Positions 23,209-31,988 of a stretch of 44,654 nt of DNA are shown in pieces. Positions within the stretch are counted from its first letter, which is position 1; each line of letters starts with the position of its first letter. The notes under the pieces were generated by a model. The model had not been told where the DNA came from, made no database searches, and saw only the letters and a program-made list of their open reading frames with translations. The stretch is from Planctomycetaceae bacterium. Lineage in GTDB: Bacteria > Planctomycetota > Planctomycetia > Pirellulales > Pirellulaceae. The DNA lies in contig PKCN01000079.1 in assembly GCA_002862205.1 (NCBI GenBank), positions 1 through 44,654 of the forward strand, read 5' to 3'. The position numbers and the translations under genes are program-made.

Positions 23209-24765
23209 TTAAGTTGAGTCTTTCGGTGAACCATCATTGCGCGAGTCGGGTTCAATCGCAGTTGCCGTGGCGTGACTGCTATCGAAGGAGACGGTTGAGT
23301 CGATGGAGATGGTCTCTTCCGTTGTGCTCAGAATGGGGTCATTGGGATTTGCGTTATCCTGTGGCTGAGTGTCGCCTGAATCGCTGTTTTCTGATTCGAA
23401 TTCTTGCAGCGTGGCGTTGTTTAGTCTCAACCTGCGTATGACACGTCTTTCCACGAATTCGATGTGCAAACGAAGACTGTAGAACTCCTGCATGTATGCC
23501 AGTGGTACGTTGTGCAGATCGTCGAGCTCACTTTCCATGATTTGCAGTGTCTGCCAATGCGAACGAAGTTTCTCGACATCATCGTCTCCCAGCAGGTCTG
23601 CCTCCATTCCCCGTAGCAAATTGTACCAACGGTAAATGCGGGATCGAATTCGCCAGCGATACAGTGGCGGCCCAACTCTGAAAAGTGGCAGAAGCAAAGT
23701 CAAAGCAGGCAGTAGCAGAATCATTCCACGATCGAGAAATGACGCTATCCAGAAAGGGAGGTACTTTTGAAGCAAGGGAGGACCATTTTCAAAGTAGCGA
23801 CGTGCAGATTCATTCAGTGGAAATTCGATGAATTGGGTGGAGGGAAGCTGGCCATGCTGAAAAAGACTTGGCTGTTCGTTGTGCACGGTGTCAGCCGCAC
23901 GTAAAAGCATCGGGACCAGTGCGTCATGTAAACTTCGGTTTGCTACCAGATTAGCCGCTGGAGCAATCAAGTGGACTTTTGCAGACGGATAGTTCTGTTC
24001 AAGATTCACGACCCCTTCTTCAAGCGTTACCGAAGACAGAAAGGGGTGTCGTCTCGCGTATGCCGCGTGCCGATCAAAATCCAGCAGGCGAAGATCGGGA
24101 AGCTGCGATAACAACTGGACCGCTTCAGCACTGGGTGATGTCACAAAGAAGGCAACGTCAATCGTTCCATTTTTGAGTTGGCTGATTGATTCGCGACCGC
24201 CGATCGGAATGAACGTTGCCGACGATGAAGTGATTCCGTTTTCCTTCAAGAGCAACGCCGACAATGCGGCAGTGCCACTTCCGTAACGACCGGTCGCAAT
24301 CGTCTTTCCCTTGAGCGAACGTAGATCGGTGAGAGGTTGTTGCCCCCGGTAGAAGACCCACACAGGCTCCAGATAGAGACTTGCCAGCGACTCGATGTCC
24401 GGGTCAGACAGGTTGTTGGCGGCAGTCGTACCGCCTTGAACAATTGCCAAATCGATTTTAGCGTCCTTCTGCAAAGCCTCATAATCGTCGAGTGACCCGT
24501 TGGTCGTGTGAAGATGAAGTGTGATCCCATGTTTGGCAAGCTCATCAGCGTATGCATTTGCAAACTGGAAATAGGCGCCCTCAGGAGGACCCGCCGCCAT
24601 GTGGATGTGGCGTGGAGGGGCGGGCTGAATGAAAAACCAGGCCAAAGAGAAACCAATCAGGACAACTGCGAATCCGCCGCCCCAAATTTTTAACCACAAC
24701 GCACGCAACTGACGTCGCGTCTCGCGGAAATGTTCTTTGAATAGGTTTTCTGCGGGCAGACTCAT
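23209..24765 (-). CDS. Membrane-anchored TAXI-family TRAP-type solute-binding protein
   Basis: 518 residues. An N-terminal membrane segment (about 30-48, GGFAVVLIGFSLAWFFI) anchors a TAXI binding domain (about 55-330). Motifs are HIHMAAGPPEGAYFQFA, LAIVQGGTTAANNL and the GKTIATGRYGSGTAA segment of the ligand hinge. A second hydrophobic stretch (about 348-365) is followed by a basic, helical cytoplasmic region (YRWRIRSRIYRWY) and an acidic Ser/Thr-rich tail. Classical TAXI proteins deliver solutes to a DctQM permease, but none is encoded here. Membrane-tethered TAXI proteins with this C-terminal extension occur in other bacteria without an assigned transporter and may sense rather than transport; that is inference. 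A same-strand membrane-protein gene lies 275 nt upstream. Confidence 0.87.
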   Translation of the reverse strand: MSLPAENLFKEHFRETRRQLRALWLKIWGGGFAVVLIGFSLAWFFIQPAPPRHIHMAAGPPEGAYFQFANAYADELAKHGITLHLHTTNGSLDDYEALQKDAKIDLAIVQGGTTAANNLSDPDIESLASLYLEPVWVFYRGQQPLTDLRSLKGKTIATGRYGSGTAALSALLLKENGITSSSATFIPIGGRESISQLKNGTIDVAFFVTSPSAEAVQLLSQLPDLRLLDFDRHAAYARRHPFLSSVTLEEGVVNLEQNYPSAKVHLIAPAANLVANRSLHDALVPMLLRAADTVHNEQPSLFQHGQLPSTQFIEFPLNESARRYFENGPPLLQKYLPFWIASFLDRGMILLLPALTLLLPLFRVGPPLYRWRIRSRIYRWYNLLRGMEADLLGDDDVEKLRSHWQTLQIMESELDDLHNVPLAYMQEFYSLRLHIEFVERRVIRRLRLNNATLQEFESENSDSGDTQPQDNANPNDPILSTTEETISIDSTVSFDSSHATATAIEPDSRNDGSPKDST

Positions 24766-25040
24766 CGTTTATGAATTATCAGTTGGTTCGAATTGAAATG
24801 AAGGTGACTCCACAGGAGCCTCAAGTCGCTGCGATCCTCGCATTGCTGCTCAAGATGGGCTAGCCATGTTCGAAAACGGGTGAAGTGAAACACCAGGTTG
24901 AGTTCGTGTTCGCCATGGTTTTGCTTGGTTGGGTGGCACTCGCTCCTCTTCATCGTAACCGATTCCGATGCCGCAACATGAAGCGGGATTGGCAGCGGGC
25001 CGGCATTTCCAAATTTGAACACTTGAATCTTTGATCAGCT

Positions 25041-25781
25041 TCACCCGGTCCCCGCCAAACCGATGGCTTGGGTAAGAACCAGGCCGACAAGATCCAGCAT
25101 CATGCCGGCATTCAAAAGAAACAACACTTTCATGGGTTTAGTTAGTGGTTCGACCTCACTGAGCTCAAAAATGAAAGCGACCATCGCAGAGTGATAGTAG
25201 TAATCAAACGTTGATAACGGCTCGCGAATGTCATTGGGACAGTCTTCAGGAAATAACAGCAATTGCCTGCCGTGCCGCCGCGCCCCCTGATCAAGCCGCC
25301 AATACAGCCAACCCCAAGCCAGAATCAACGCTGGCATGAAGCATAGGAATTGCCGGAGTAACAACATGTTGTCACTGAGAGGATTAATAATGAGTAGGTT
25401 GAGCATGAGAAATCCAATCACGGTTCGCGCGATCAGAAAGAAACCCAGGACGTCTAGAAGTAGGCGGTTGCTCTTGCCCATTGCAGGCAGTAAAAAAACC
25501 AATAAGTAACCTGCTGCGAAAACAGTCACGACAAGTGGTGATGCGTATGCGAATAACGGTCGCGTGACGTTGGCAATGCTCGAGAGCAAAGATTCTGAAT
25601 CTTCGTAGCCATGAAAAATGGCATTTCTGAGTGACAGGAAAATGAAAATCTGCCACGCGAACATGATCACGGGTTCAGTCCAATTGAAAAGGTCTGACGA
25701 AGGTGATTCTGTCGTGGATTTTGGCATCAGTGAGACTGGGTTTTGGGTGGTGCTGATGAGGCATGCCGCTTTTTCCCGCAT
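25041..25781 (-). CDS. Multi-span inner-membrane protein of unknown function
   Basis: 246 residues with about five hydrophobic segments: IMFAWQIFIFLSL near 39; LFAYASPLVVTVFAAGYLLVFLL near 80-100; LLDVLGFFLIARTVIGFLML near 108-128; FLCFMPALILAWGWLYW near 145-160; and a C-terminal LFLLNAGMMLDLVGLVLTQAIGL. A soluble, acidic loop sits between segments 4 and 5. I do not recognise the family. ATG 25781 opens the longest frame, but an ATG at MPKSTTESP, 18 codons in, is an alternative; neither has a Shine-Dalgarno. It lies upstream of the TAXI protein gene on the same strand, so a functional link is possible, but it does not look like a TRAP permease (DctM has about 12 segments). Confidence 0.7.
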   Translation of the reverse strand: MREKAACLISTTQNPVSLMPKSTTESPSSDLFNWTEPVIMFAWQIFIFLSLRNAIFHGYEDSESLLSSIANVTRPLFAYASPLVVTVFAAGYLLVFLLPAMGKSNRLLLDVLGFFLIARTVIGFLMLNLLIINPLSDNMLLLRQFLCFMPALILAWGWLYWRLDQGARRHGRQLLLFPEDCPNDIREPLSTFDYYYHSAMVAFIFELSEVEPLTKPMKVLFLLNAGMMLDLVGLVLTQAIGLAGTG

Positions 25782-25920
25782 GATTCTAGCGGGCAGCAGG
25801 GATCAGAGAGAGCCGTTGAATGATTGGAAGTCAGCGGAATTTCAGTGAGGCAACACCTGCGCGCAATAAATCGTCATACTGACATGCATCGTATTGGTCT
25901 TTTTGCCTCCTCACAAACCC

Positions 25921-27315
25921 ATGAAATTCATAATGCCTGTGCGTTTCTTCTTTCTGTTCTTGACGTGTTTGATTCCGGCTTTTTTCGGGGCATGCTCCGT
26001 GGCTCTCGCGCAAGCAAGTGGTGTGGATCGCCTGACGGGCAAGCAGACGCCCGTTTCAAAGGGGGAGGTGATTGCGTTTTTTGGCGATTCCATCACCCAG
26101 GCAGGGGCCAAGCCTGGGGGCTATTGTCGTTTGATCGGCGAGGCGATTGTCCAGAAACGGCCTGAACTCGGGGTGGAAATTGTTTATGCCGGAATCAGCG
26201 GCAACAAAGTACCTGACCTTGAAAAGCGTCTTGACCGCGATGTGCTCAGTAAATCGCCGACCGTTGTTTTCATTTACATTGGCATCAATGATGTTTGGCA
26301 TAGCACGCGTGGCAAAGGGACACCCAAATTTCAGTTCGAAACCGGATTGCGGCGGCTCATCAGAAAAATTTCAGACACCAATGCTAAAATTGTCCTGTGT
26401 ACCCCAAGCGTGATTGGTGAAAAGAATGACGGGACCAATCCGCTTGATGCGATGCTGGAAGAGTATGCTCAGATTAGTCGAAAGGTTGCGACCGACACAG
26501 ATGTAACCCTGTGCGAGCTTCGGGAATCATTTCTGGATCATCTGAAAGACAATAATCCGGAAAACAAACGTAGTGGTATTCTGACTCGGGATGGTGTTCA
26601 TCTGAGCATTGATGGAAATCGGTTTGTTGCCGGCTTGGCAGCAGAATCGATTGCCGAGGCGATGCAGCAGCATGATGAAGATGATGGTGGGGAACGAAGC
26701 CTGTTCAATGGAAAAGATTTAACGGGCTGGCATGTGGACGTGCCCCATCTGGATGAGCATCCGGACGCGAAACCTACCTTCATCGTCCGCGATGGAAAAC
26801 TTGTCAGCTTGGGGAATCCACAGGGTCATCTGATCACAGATCGACAATACGAGAACTTTCGCCTGGAAGTCGAGTATCGCTTTGCTGGGAAACCCGGGAA
26901 CTGTGGTGTACTCGTCAATGCATCAGATCCGCGAGCTCTCTACAAGATGTTCCCCAAGTCGATTGAAGTACAGATGAACCATACGCATGCGGGGGATTTC
27001 TGGTGTATCGTCGAAGACATCAAGGTGCCTGACATGGTCAAGCGACGTGGCGCCAAGGAAAAATGGGGTATCACTGAGGGCAAAGCACGCCGGATTCTCA
27101 ATCTGACGGATGGTTCCGAAAAGCCGGTCGGTGAGTGGAACCAGATGGTCATTGAATGCCTTGGTGACCAGGTCAAAGTTTGGGTCAATGGTGATCTTGT
27201 GAATCATGGCACTGAATGTACTGCCAGCAAGGGGCAGATTGCCTTGCAGGCCGAGGGTTCGGAAGTTGAATTTCGAAAGCTGGAACTTAGCACGATCGAT
27301 TCGCTGAGTGAGTAA
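25921..27315 (+). CDS. Secreted SGNH/GDSL hydrolase fused to a DUF1080 (3-keto-disaccharide hydrolase) domain
   Basis: 464 residues from ATG 25921; the in-frame TTG at 25894 would put extra residues before a normal signal peptide. The signal peptide covers about 1-31 (FFFLFLTCLIPAFFG, cleavage near ALAQA). The SGNH domain spans about 45-235: block I FFGDSITQAG with nucleophile Ser57, block II GISGNKV, block III YIGINDV, block V DGVHLS. A DUF1080 domain follows (about 240-455, SLFNGKDLTGWHVD to the C-terminus), a concanavalin-like fold now linked to 3-keto-glycoside hydrolysis. The fusion suggests sugar deacylation plus binding or cleavage of an oxidised sugar. It is a single gene, convergent with phosphatidylserine decarboxylase. 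Confidence 0.92.
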   Translation: MKFIMPVRFFFLFLTCLIPAFFGACSVALAQASGVDRLTGKQTPVSKGEVIAFFGDSITQAGAKPGGYCRLIGEAIVQKRPELGVEIVYAGISGNKVPDLEKRLDRDVLSKSPTVVFIYIGINDVWHSTRGKGTPKFQFETGLRRLIRKISDTNAKIVLCTPSVIGEKNDGTNPLDAMLEEYAQISRKVATDTDVTLCELRESFLDHLKDNNPENKRSGILTRDGVHLSIDGNRFVAGLAAESIAEAMQQHDEDDGGERSLFNGKDLTGWHVDVPHLDEHPDAKPTFIVRDGKLVSLGNPQGHLITDRQYENFRLEVEYRFAGKPGNCGVLVNASDPRALYKMFPKSIEVQMNHTHAGDFWCIVEDIKVPDMVKRRGAKEKWGITEGKARRILNLTDGSEKPVGEWNQMVIECLGDQVKVWVNGDLVNHGTECTASKGQIALQAEGSEVEFRKLELSTIDSLSE

Positions 27316-27371
27316 CCTGGCGAGGTGATGTGGCCCCAACATCTTGTGTCACAGCAGGTCCATTGAGCAGA

Positions 27372-28283
27372 TTACGATTCTGGAATCGGTTGGATACACT
27401 GACCCATCCGATCGCCGACTCTCGCGTACAATTCGCGATGCTGTTGCGAATGTTGTAAAAGATCCTTGTCGAATTGGACGCGTCCTGGTTCAAAAATGGT
27501 CATGGTCGACGAACCACCAAAGCGGAAGTAACCCTTCTCTGAACCTTTCTGCACATTGCGTTGTCCGGAATAGGTTTGGCATATGCCCCCCACGCAGGTG
27601 GCACCGATTTCCAATAACAGCACCTCACCAAAATGTTCCGTTTTCATTCGTGTCAGGCAGCGTTTGTTTTTCGCCAGAATCTGGATATTCTCGACGAGGG
27701 CAATTGGATTGACTGAGAAGAGCGGACCATTGAGCAGCAGTGAGTTCCCCGGTACTCCGGCGACAGGAAAGTGAAATCGGTGGTAGTCGACCGGGCACAG
27801 ACGGGACAGGACAAGACTGCCTGAGGCGTATCGTTGGGCGAGTTCTGCATCATCGAGTAAGTCAGGGAGATGGAACATCTCGCCTTTGACAAACAGGCCG
27901 TCTGATTTGGAAATGTCGGGAATGCAAAGGTGACGTCCATCGGCAGGGAATACGACGCTATCTGACTCTGAATCGATCGGCCGGGCTTCGGGTTTTAGCT
28001 GGCGATAAAAGAACTCATTGAAGTTTTTGAATTCACCAACGGGCAATCTGAACTCCGCAGGATCAAGTTCATATTCCTCCAGGAAAGGCGAGATTTTACT
28101 CGCCGATTTGGCTTGGTTCATTCGCCATCCATACCAATGGGAAAACCAGGCTCGTTTCACCATTGTTGCCAAGGCGATTCGTCCGCCGAGTGTGCCATAG
28201 GTCCATCGCAGAAATTTGTCTCCATAGACTTTTTCCACGCATTCTTTCTGGTGATAGCGGTCGTAGTAGACAATTTCGTCCAT
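27372..28283 (-). CDS. psd: Phosphatidylserine decarboxylase
   Basis: 303 residues. This pyruvoyl enzyme makes phosphatidylethanolamine from phosphatidylserine at the inner membrane. The N-terminal part has FNEFFYRQLKPEARPI, then FPADGRHLC with the expected catalytic Asp, and DYHRFHFPVAG with the active-site His. The self-cleavage site is FGGSST, with Ser258 becoming the pyruvoyl group. GGSS instead of the bacterial LGST occurs in some PSD subfamilies, so it is not a defect. ATG 28283 lies 9 nt after the TGA at 28293 that would end the upstream gene if its frameshift is corrected. This spacing argues that the two were once tightly coupled. The gene itself is intact. Confidence 0.93.
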   Translation of the reverse strand: MDEIVYYDRYHQKECVEKVYGDKFLRWTYGTLGGRIALATMVKRAWFSHWYGWRMNQAKSASKISPFLEEYELDPAEFRLPVGEFKNFNEFFYRQLKPEARPIDSESDSVVFPADGRHLCIPDISKSDGLFVKGEMFHLPDLLDDAELAQRYASGSLVLSRLCPVDYHRFHFPVAGVPGNSLLLNGPLFSVNPIALVENIQILAKNKRCLTRMKTEHFGEVLLLEIGATCVGGICQTYSGQRNVQKGSEKGYFRFGGSSTMTIFEPGRVQFDKDLLQHSQQHRELYARVGDRMGQCIQPIPES

Positions 28284-28292
28284 CAGGATCAG

Positions 28293-28440
28293 TCAATCCG
28301 TTTTGGTCGGGCAGACGGGCTCGGAACTTGTATCGACAGATATTGTGACCGAAACCGGTGCTCTCGCCGAGATCCCTGTCCATATTTCAATCACGTTCGT
28401 GGTGATCAAGTCTGCCTTGCCAGTCGGGTTGACGTAACCG
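28293..28440 (-). pseudogene. Probable out-of-frame 3' end of the broken secreted-protein gene
   Basis: In the frame shifted by one base the sequence encodes a natural-looking C-terminus of about 48 residues (GKADLITTNVIEIWTG and onward) and stops 9 nt before the psd start. This fits the operon spacing better than the current stop at 28387. Confidence 0.45.
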
Positions 28441-29451
28441 CCAGCGAATGGCGCTGCGGAGACCATCATCTTCAAATTGCATCTCAAGACGCAAGAAGTC
28501 AATTTGATTCATTAATCCAAAAGGTTTTTTAGGATCGAATACCGGTTGTCGTTGACGTAGGGGGGCACCGTAATCAGTGCTAAGGAGATGTTGGTGTTCC
28601 CATTTCAATTGATCTCCCAATACCGTTTTTGGGAAAAAACCATAGAGCCGTTCATGTTCCAGCATGGCGTCGGTGATGCTAATGTTTTTGCCGACCATGA
28701 ATGGCATTAATCGCCCCAGTCCCGACATTGCGACACGCGAATTGGCATCAGACGCGGCAGCAAAGAGTCCTGGAAGTTGCTCAATGCAGGCAGCGGGATT
28801 GACCAGCAATGACGCTGCATTCAACTCTGATGAGTTCACTTGCAAAATCTTTTCTGTGGTCGCCCAGGGAATGTTACAGATCACGATGTAGTCATCCACG
28901 ATTTCAATTCCATAACGCAGTTTGACCATGCCCATGATGTCCATCATCCAGACCCATTTATCTTTCTCGCCAACCTGAAATATCTGAGTACGGAATTCAT
29001 CGAAATCGTTATCGGATGTTGCGAATGCTGTGGCAGCTTGCCGGAGCAGTTGCGTTGTCCTTTTCGGATTCCGGGTCTCGATGAAAATACTGCAGGGGCG
29101 GGTGAACATGGATAATGCAATTGGGATCAAAGTCGTTTCTGCATTCATGCCGTTGGTGGATGACCCGAAGGCTCCGAAAACGTCACCACTCCCCAGAGCG
29201 ATGATCGGATCTGAATCAAAGATTGCCAAATGCATGCTGGGGCCAAGATCATCCAGCACAGCTGCACTGGTGCCTGAGTAGCGAGTGAACAAGTCAGAAA
29301 ACCCCCCGGCGATCTGTTGCCAGGTCATGTCTGATAGATTCAGAGACAACTTGACGACCGGGGTGGGCTCAATGGTTGGAACGGCAAGGACCTTGCCCAT
29401 GCGGTTCGTTTCCAATGCCATCCGCAATGTGTTGTAAATGGTGTTGTCCAC
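28387..29451 (-). CDS. C-terminal segment of a broken secreted-protein gene
   Basis: 354 codons from a GTG at 29451, but the same frame is open upstream to the TAG at 29539-29541. The 31 residues between begin WRRFFDPIAIRLDE and look like protein, so this is probably the separated C-terminal third of the upstream gene. I do not recognise the family; it resembles large secreted planctomycete proteins of unknown function. The 3' end is also suspect. At about 28435-28440 the frame passes into a poor tail (LRQPDWQGRLDHHERD), while the neighbouring frame reads YVNPTGKADLITTNVIEIW and ends at TGA 28293, 9 nt before psd. A one-base insertion there would explain it. No signal peptide; expression is doubtful. 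Confidence 0.5.
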   Translation of the reverse strand: MDNTIYNTLRMALETNRMGKVLAVPTIEPTPVVKLSLNLSDMTWQQIAGGFSDLFTRYSGTSAAVLDDLGPSMHLAIFDSDPIIALGSGDVFGAFGSSTNGMNAETTLIPIALSMFTRPCSIFIETRNPKRTTQLLRQAATAFATSDNDFDEFRTQIFQVGEKDKWVWMMDIMGMVKLRYGIEIVDDYIVICNIPWATTEKILQVNSSELNAASLLVNPAACIEQLPGLFAAASDANSRVAMSGLGRLMPFMVGKNISITDAMLEHERLYGFFPKTVLGDQLKWEHQHLLSTDYGAPLRQRQPVFDPKKPFGLMNQIDFLRLEMQFEDDGLRSAIRWRLRQPDWQGRLDHHERD

Positions 29452-29538
29452 CAGTGGCAGAATGAAGGTTGAAACCTCCAGTTGTTGGGGAACAGGTTCA
29501 TCCAGCCGAATGGCAATGGGATCAAAGAAACGCCGCCA

Positions 29539-31335
29539 CTAGTTGGAGTAGTTTTGAAGGTATTCTGCGTAAGCCTCTGCTTCCTCTGGGGTGATTGTTT
29601 GAACCGGTGCTGCGGTCAGTGTCCGCATGTTGCTGAGGGTGCCATAAGTTTTGGAGTGCACCACGCCGGTTTCATCGAGGCGGAAATCCTGATTTGACCA
29701 GTCTGCTGGAAGATAGCCGTTGGCTTTGAGTTGCTGGACGTCCATGGTTGATTGCGGATCGTCAATTCGTGCCAGCATGCCACACGCAGTAAGGTGTTCC
29801 ATTTGTCGTTTGGCAAGAACTCTTCGCAGTTGCCCAAGTTTGACCTTGGGGCCCACCAGATTTCGGACGAAGGGATCCGAAAAGTAGGCATAGCCCCGTG
29901 TTTTTTCAGTGATTCCAAGCTTGGTCAGCATGTACCGGAATTCATCACTTTCACCGAGGCTGTTCTTGCCATCATTGGCATGCAACGCAAGTGCTTTTTT
30001 TAGCTCATTCCGGTTGGTTGAAAGAAAGAGAAGGTTGCCTCGCAACGCAACAAAAGCCGCCGTGTCTGCTCCGGGCATTTCCATGATCGCATCAGAGAGT
30101 TCAACTGCTGGATTCAGTAATTTGAAAAGGCCATTGAGCAGGACAGGTTGTTCGACCTTGGCAATCACAGTCAACTCGGTTCCGTCAATCAAGAACAGGT
30201 CTGGGCAGAACAGTGCCAGCTCACGGATGAGACCCGATTTCAGGATCGTATTGAGTTGTTCGCGTGTCATTCCCAGGCGGTTGAGGTAACGCTTTTCAAG
30301 TCCGTAGTTCAGGGCATTGCCAGTGAAGGCGGCGCCGGCCGAAGCGAGGAAAGGTGCTCCCACATCCAACATTCGCTCGACTGTCGCAGGCTTGCCCAGA
30401 TAGACGAAAAAGCGATCATATGGTGTGCATTTGGCGAGTTCCAACTGCCCCCCGCGTCTTCCTGCCAGCATCTCTTTGAATGGGTGGGAGTTTACTTTGA
30501 CGCCTTCAATTGAGTTGATGTCGATGGGCTCGTTGGCGTTGGCCGATTCCTCGTGTCGCTCCACGGTATCGAGGACCTGCATTTGCAGGGTCTCTTCGAC
30601 TGCTGCCCGACCTCCCAGAATCGAAAATGCGGAAGTTGATCGTCCTTGGCGGCGATTTTCGCGTCCAATGTTGAACTTGTTGCTCCAGTTCCGAAACACA
30701 GTGCCCGAGCTGTGACGTAAATAGGGTCCCCAAATTGTGAAGCGTGCGTTCATCAGCACATCGCGTGGCTGGAGAAGCTGCTGCCTTGTTGCTCGGAGAT
30801 TCCATGTGAATTCCCGGGTTTCGTTCAGGACATGGTTGTGAACTTGAATGTTGAGCGTTTGGGGCAATGGACGATCGGACAACGCAACCAATTGATAGGG
30901 AATGGTCTTGCGTTCATTCGCGACTTTGCGTTCCTGCTTGCTGATCAGTGGGGTTATTGTCTGACCGGTTTGTTTCAGTAGATCATTGTCGATTTGTACA
31001 CGTTCCGATGTACCATCTGTGTAGAGGATCCAGTGCTTTCCATCATCCACCAGAGGTTGGATCTCAAAGGCCAGTGGGCGACGTTTTTCTCTCGGAACAA
31101 GCCAGCGTACAGGTGTTTGGTAACCATTCCTGGCACGCTCTTCTTCACGAGGAGACAGCGGTTGTTTGGCGAGCGAGAATTGGACATTGGGAATCAGGTG
31201 GACACATGCTCCTTCAATTTGCTTGCCAAACAAGTCTGATAATTCGCGGCTATTGTGATTGATTGAACTCCATGAGACGCTGCGCTGCTTTGATTGCTGG
31301 AACTCCGCCAACTCTTGCATGGACGAGGGGCCCAC
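29539..31335 (-). CDS. Unrecognised protein, middle segment of a broken secreted-protein gene
   Basis: 598 codons from GTG 31335, or 593 from ATG 31320. The frame is continuous with the short upstream ORF (separated only by TGA 31336-31338) and with the downstream ORF (separated by TAG 29539-29541). No family is recognised. It has an alternating helix/strand pattern, and motifs such as DRFFVYLGKPATVERML and GNALNYGLEKRYLNRLGM recall large exported planctomycete proteins. It lacks its own signal peptide, whereas the 113-residue ORF directly upstream in frame carries one. The C-terminal junction reads NYSN(stop)WRRFFDPIAIR, where a Tyr codon changed to TAG would be a simple explanation. It may be a separate gene, but a decayed single gene of about 1100 codons is more likely. 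Confidence 0.55.
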   Translation of the reverse strand: MGPSSMQELAEFQQSKQRSVSWSSINHNSRELSDLFGKQIEGACVHLIPNVQFSLAKQPLSPREEERARNGYQTPVRWLVPREKRRPLAFEIQPLVDDGKHWILYTDGTSERVQIDNDLLKQTGQTITPLISKQERKVANERKTIPYQLVALSDRPLPQTLNIQVHNHVLNETREFTWNLRATRQQLLQPRDVLMNARFTIWGPYLRHSSGTVFRNWSNKFNIGRENRRQGRSTSAFSILGGRAAVEETLQMQVLDTVERHEESANANEPIDINSIEGVKVNSHPFKEMLAGRRGGQLELAKCTPYDRFFVYLGKPATVERMLDVGAPFLASAGAAFTGNALNYGLEKRYLNRLGMTREQLNTILKSGLIRELALFCPDLFLIDGTELTVIAKVEQPVLLNGLFKLLNPAVELSDAIMEMPGADTAAFVALRGNLLFLSTNRNELKKALALHANDGKNSLGESDEFRYMLTKLGITEKTRGYAYFSDPFVRNLVGPKVKLGQLRRVLAKRQMEHLTACGMLARIDDPQSTMDVQQLKANGYLPADWSNQDFRLDETGVVHSKTYGTLSNMRTLTAAPVQTITPEEAEAYAEYLQNYSN

Positions 31336-31677
31336 TCAAGTGCCCTCGATCGCAAATTCTTTGCAGTCATAATAGCCTTCTCGAATGTGCCAATTTCCAC
31401 TCGCAATTGCATCCTTTTCAACTGCTGCGTACATGCGTTTTCCGAGTTGTCTCGCGTGCCAGGTTTTCGAAGGAACCGAGTAAAGTTCACGGATGGCATC
31501 GGACTGTCCAAGGTTGCGTGCCTGCCAAAGACCTTCCGCTGGCAAATTCACTGTGCCCTCGTAGATCATTGAAGAACCTACCCCCAATGCTCCAGAAACA
31601 CTGTTTCTGACCTGCGTTTCAGCAACGACAGTTGTTGTTAAGAGCAGGAAGGTTGCAATCGGATAGAAAGAACGCAT
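31336..31677 (-). CDS. Secreted N-terminal segment, same frame as the following ORF
   Basis: 113 codons. AAGAAGG lies 5 nt before ATG 31677, a strong Shine-Dalgarno that overrules the longer ORF starting at 31740. Residues 1-20 (MRSFYPIATFLLLTTTVVAE) form a clean signal peptide. The body is charged and rich in Trp and Tyr (LPAEGLWQARNLGQ, TWHARQLGKRMYAAVEKDAIASGNWHIREGYYDCKEF). TGA 31336 is followed immediately, in the same frame, by the next ORF. Either this is a small secreted protein in an operon, or the exported N-terminus of a larger protein interrupted by a nonsense codon. Confidence 0.65.
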   Translation of the reverse strand: MRSFYPIATFLLLTTTVVAETQVRNSVSGALGVGSSMIYEGTVNLPAEGLWQARNLGQSDAIRELYSVPSKTWHARQLGKRMYAAVEKDAIASGNWHIREGYYDCKEFAIEGT

Positions 31678-31988
31678 GGCGACCTTCTTTTGAAGATTGG
31701 TAACTGGTAACTGGTACATCCAGTCTGGGCAGGCTGACATGAGTCAATCCTGCCGGCTTCTCCCGGGAAACAGAGAAAGAGGTTGGATGCAGCACGCTAT
31801 TGATTGTTCGAATAGAGACCGCTGGATGGAATTGGCAGCGCGGGCTTGAAAAGCCGATACAGAAGTTTTCTATTTCGATCTGCGTGCCGAATGATTCACT
31901 TTTATCTGCGTGATGTCACAGCCGATTGGAGGCGTCCATGCTGCAGTCGTTCGACGGACAAGCGGCATTCATGAAATGCACCCATTTG
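31678..31988. other. Spacer between the DUF1501 gene and the broken secreted-protein gene
   Basis: 311 nt, both flanking genes on the minus strand. It holds the Shine-Dalgarno of the 31677 start near 31683-31689. I see no other gene, hairpin with U-tract or convincing promoter. Confidence 0.45.

Noticed and set aside
24766-25040. A small minus-strand ORF between the TAXI and membrane-protein genes
   Set aside because: Its 86-residue product overlaps the TAXI start, shows no motif, and has several competing frames.
25894-25920. An N-terminal extension of the SGNH-DUF1080 protein from TTG 25894
   Set aside because: It would add nine residues in front of a complete signal peptide that starts at ATG 25921.
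27507-27515. GGSS in place of LGST in phosphatidylserine decarboxylase as a defect
   Set aside because: GGSS is a known processing-site variant, and the other catalytic motifs (PADGRH, DYHRFHFP) are intact.
6100-31338. Stop-codon recoding (TGA as Trp or Sec) to explain the in-frame stops
   Set aside because: TAA, TAG and TGA all interrupt frames here, while TGA serves as a normal terminator of intact genes (for example 23097, 33466 and 9672). Decay or assembly error is simpler.
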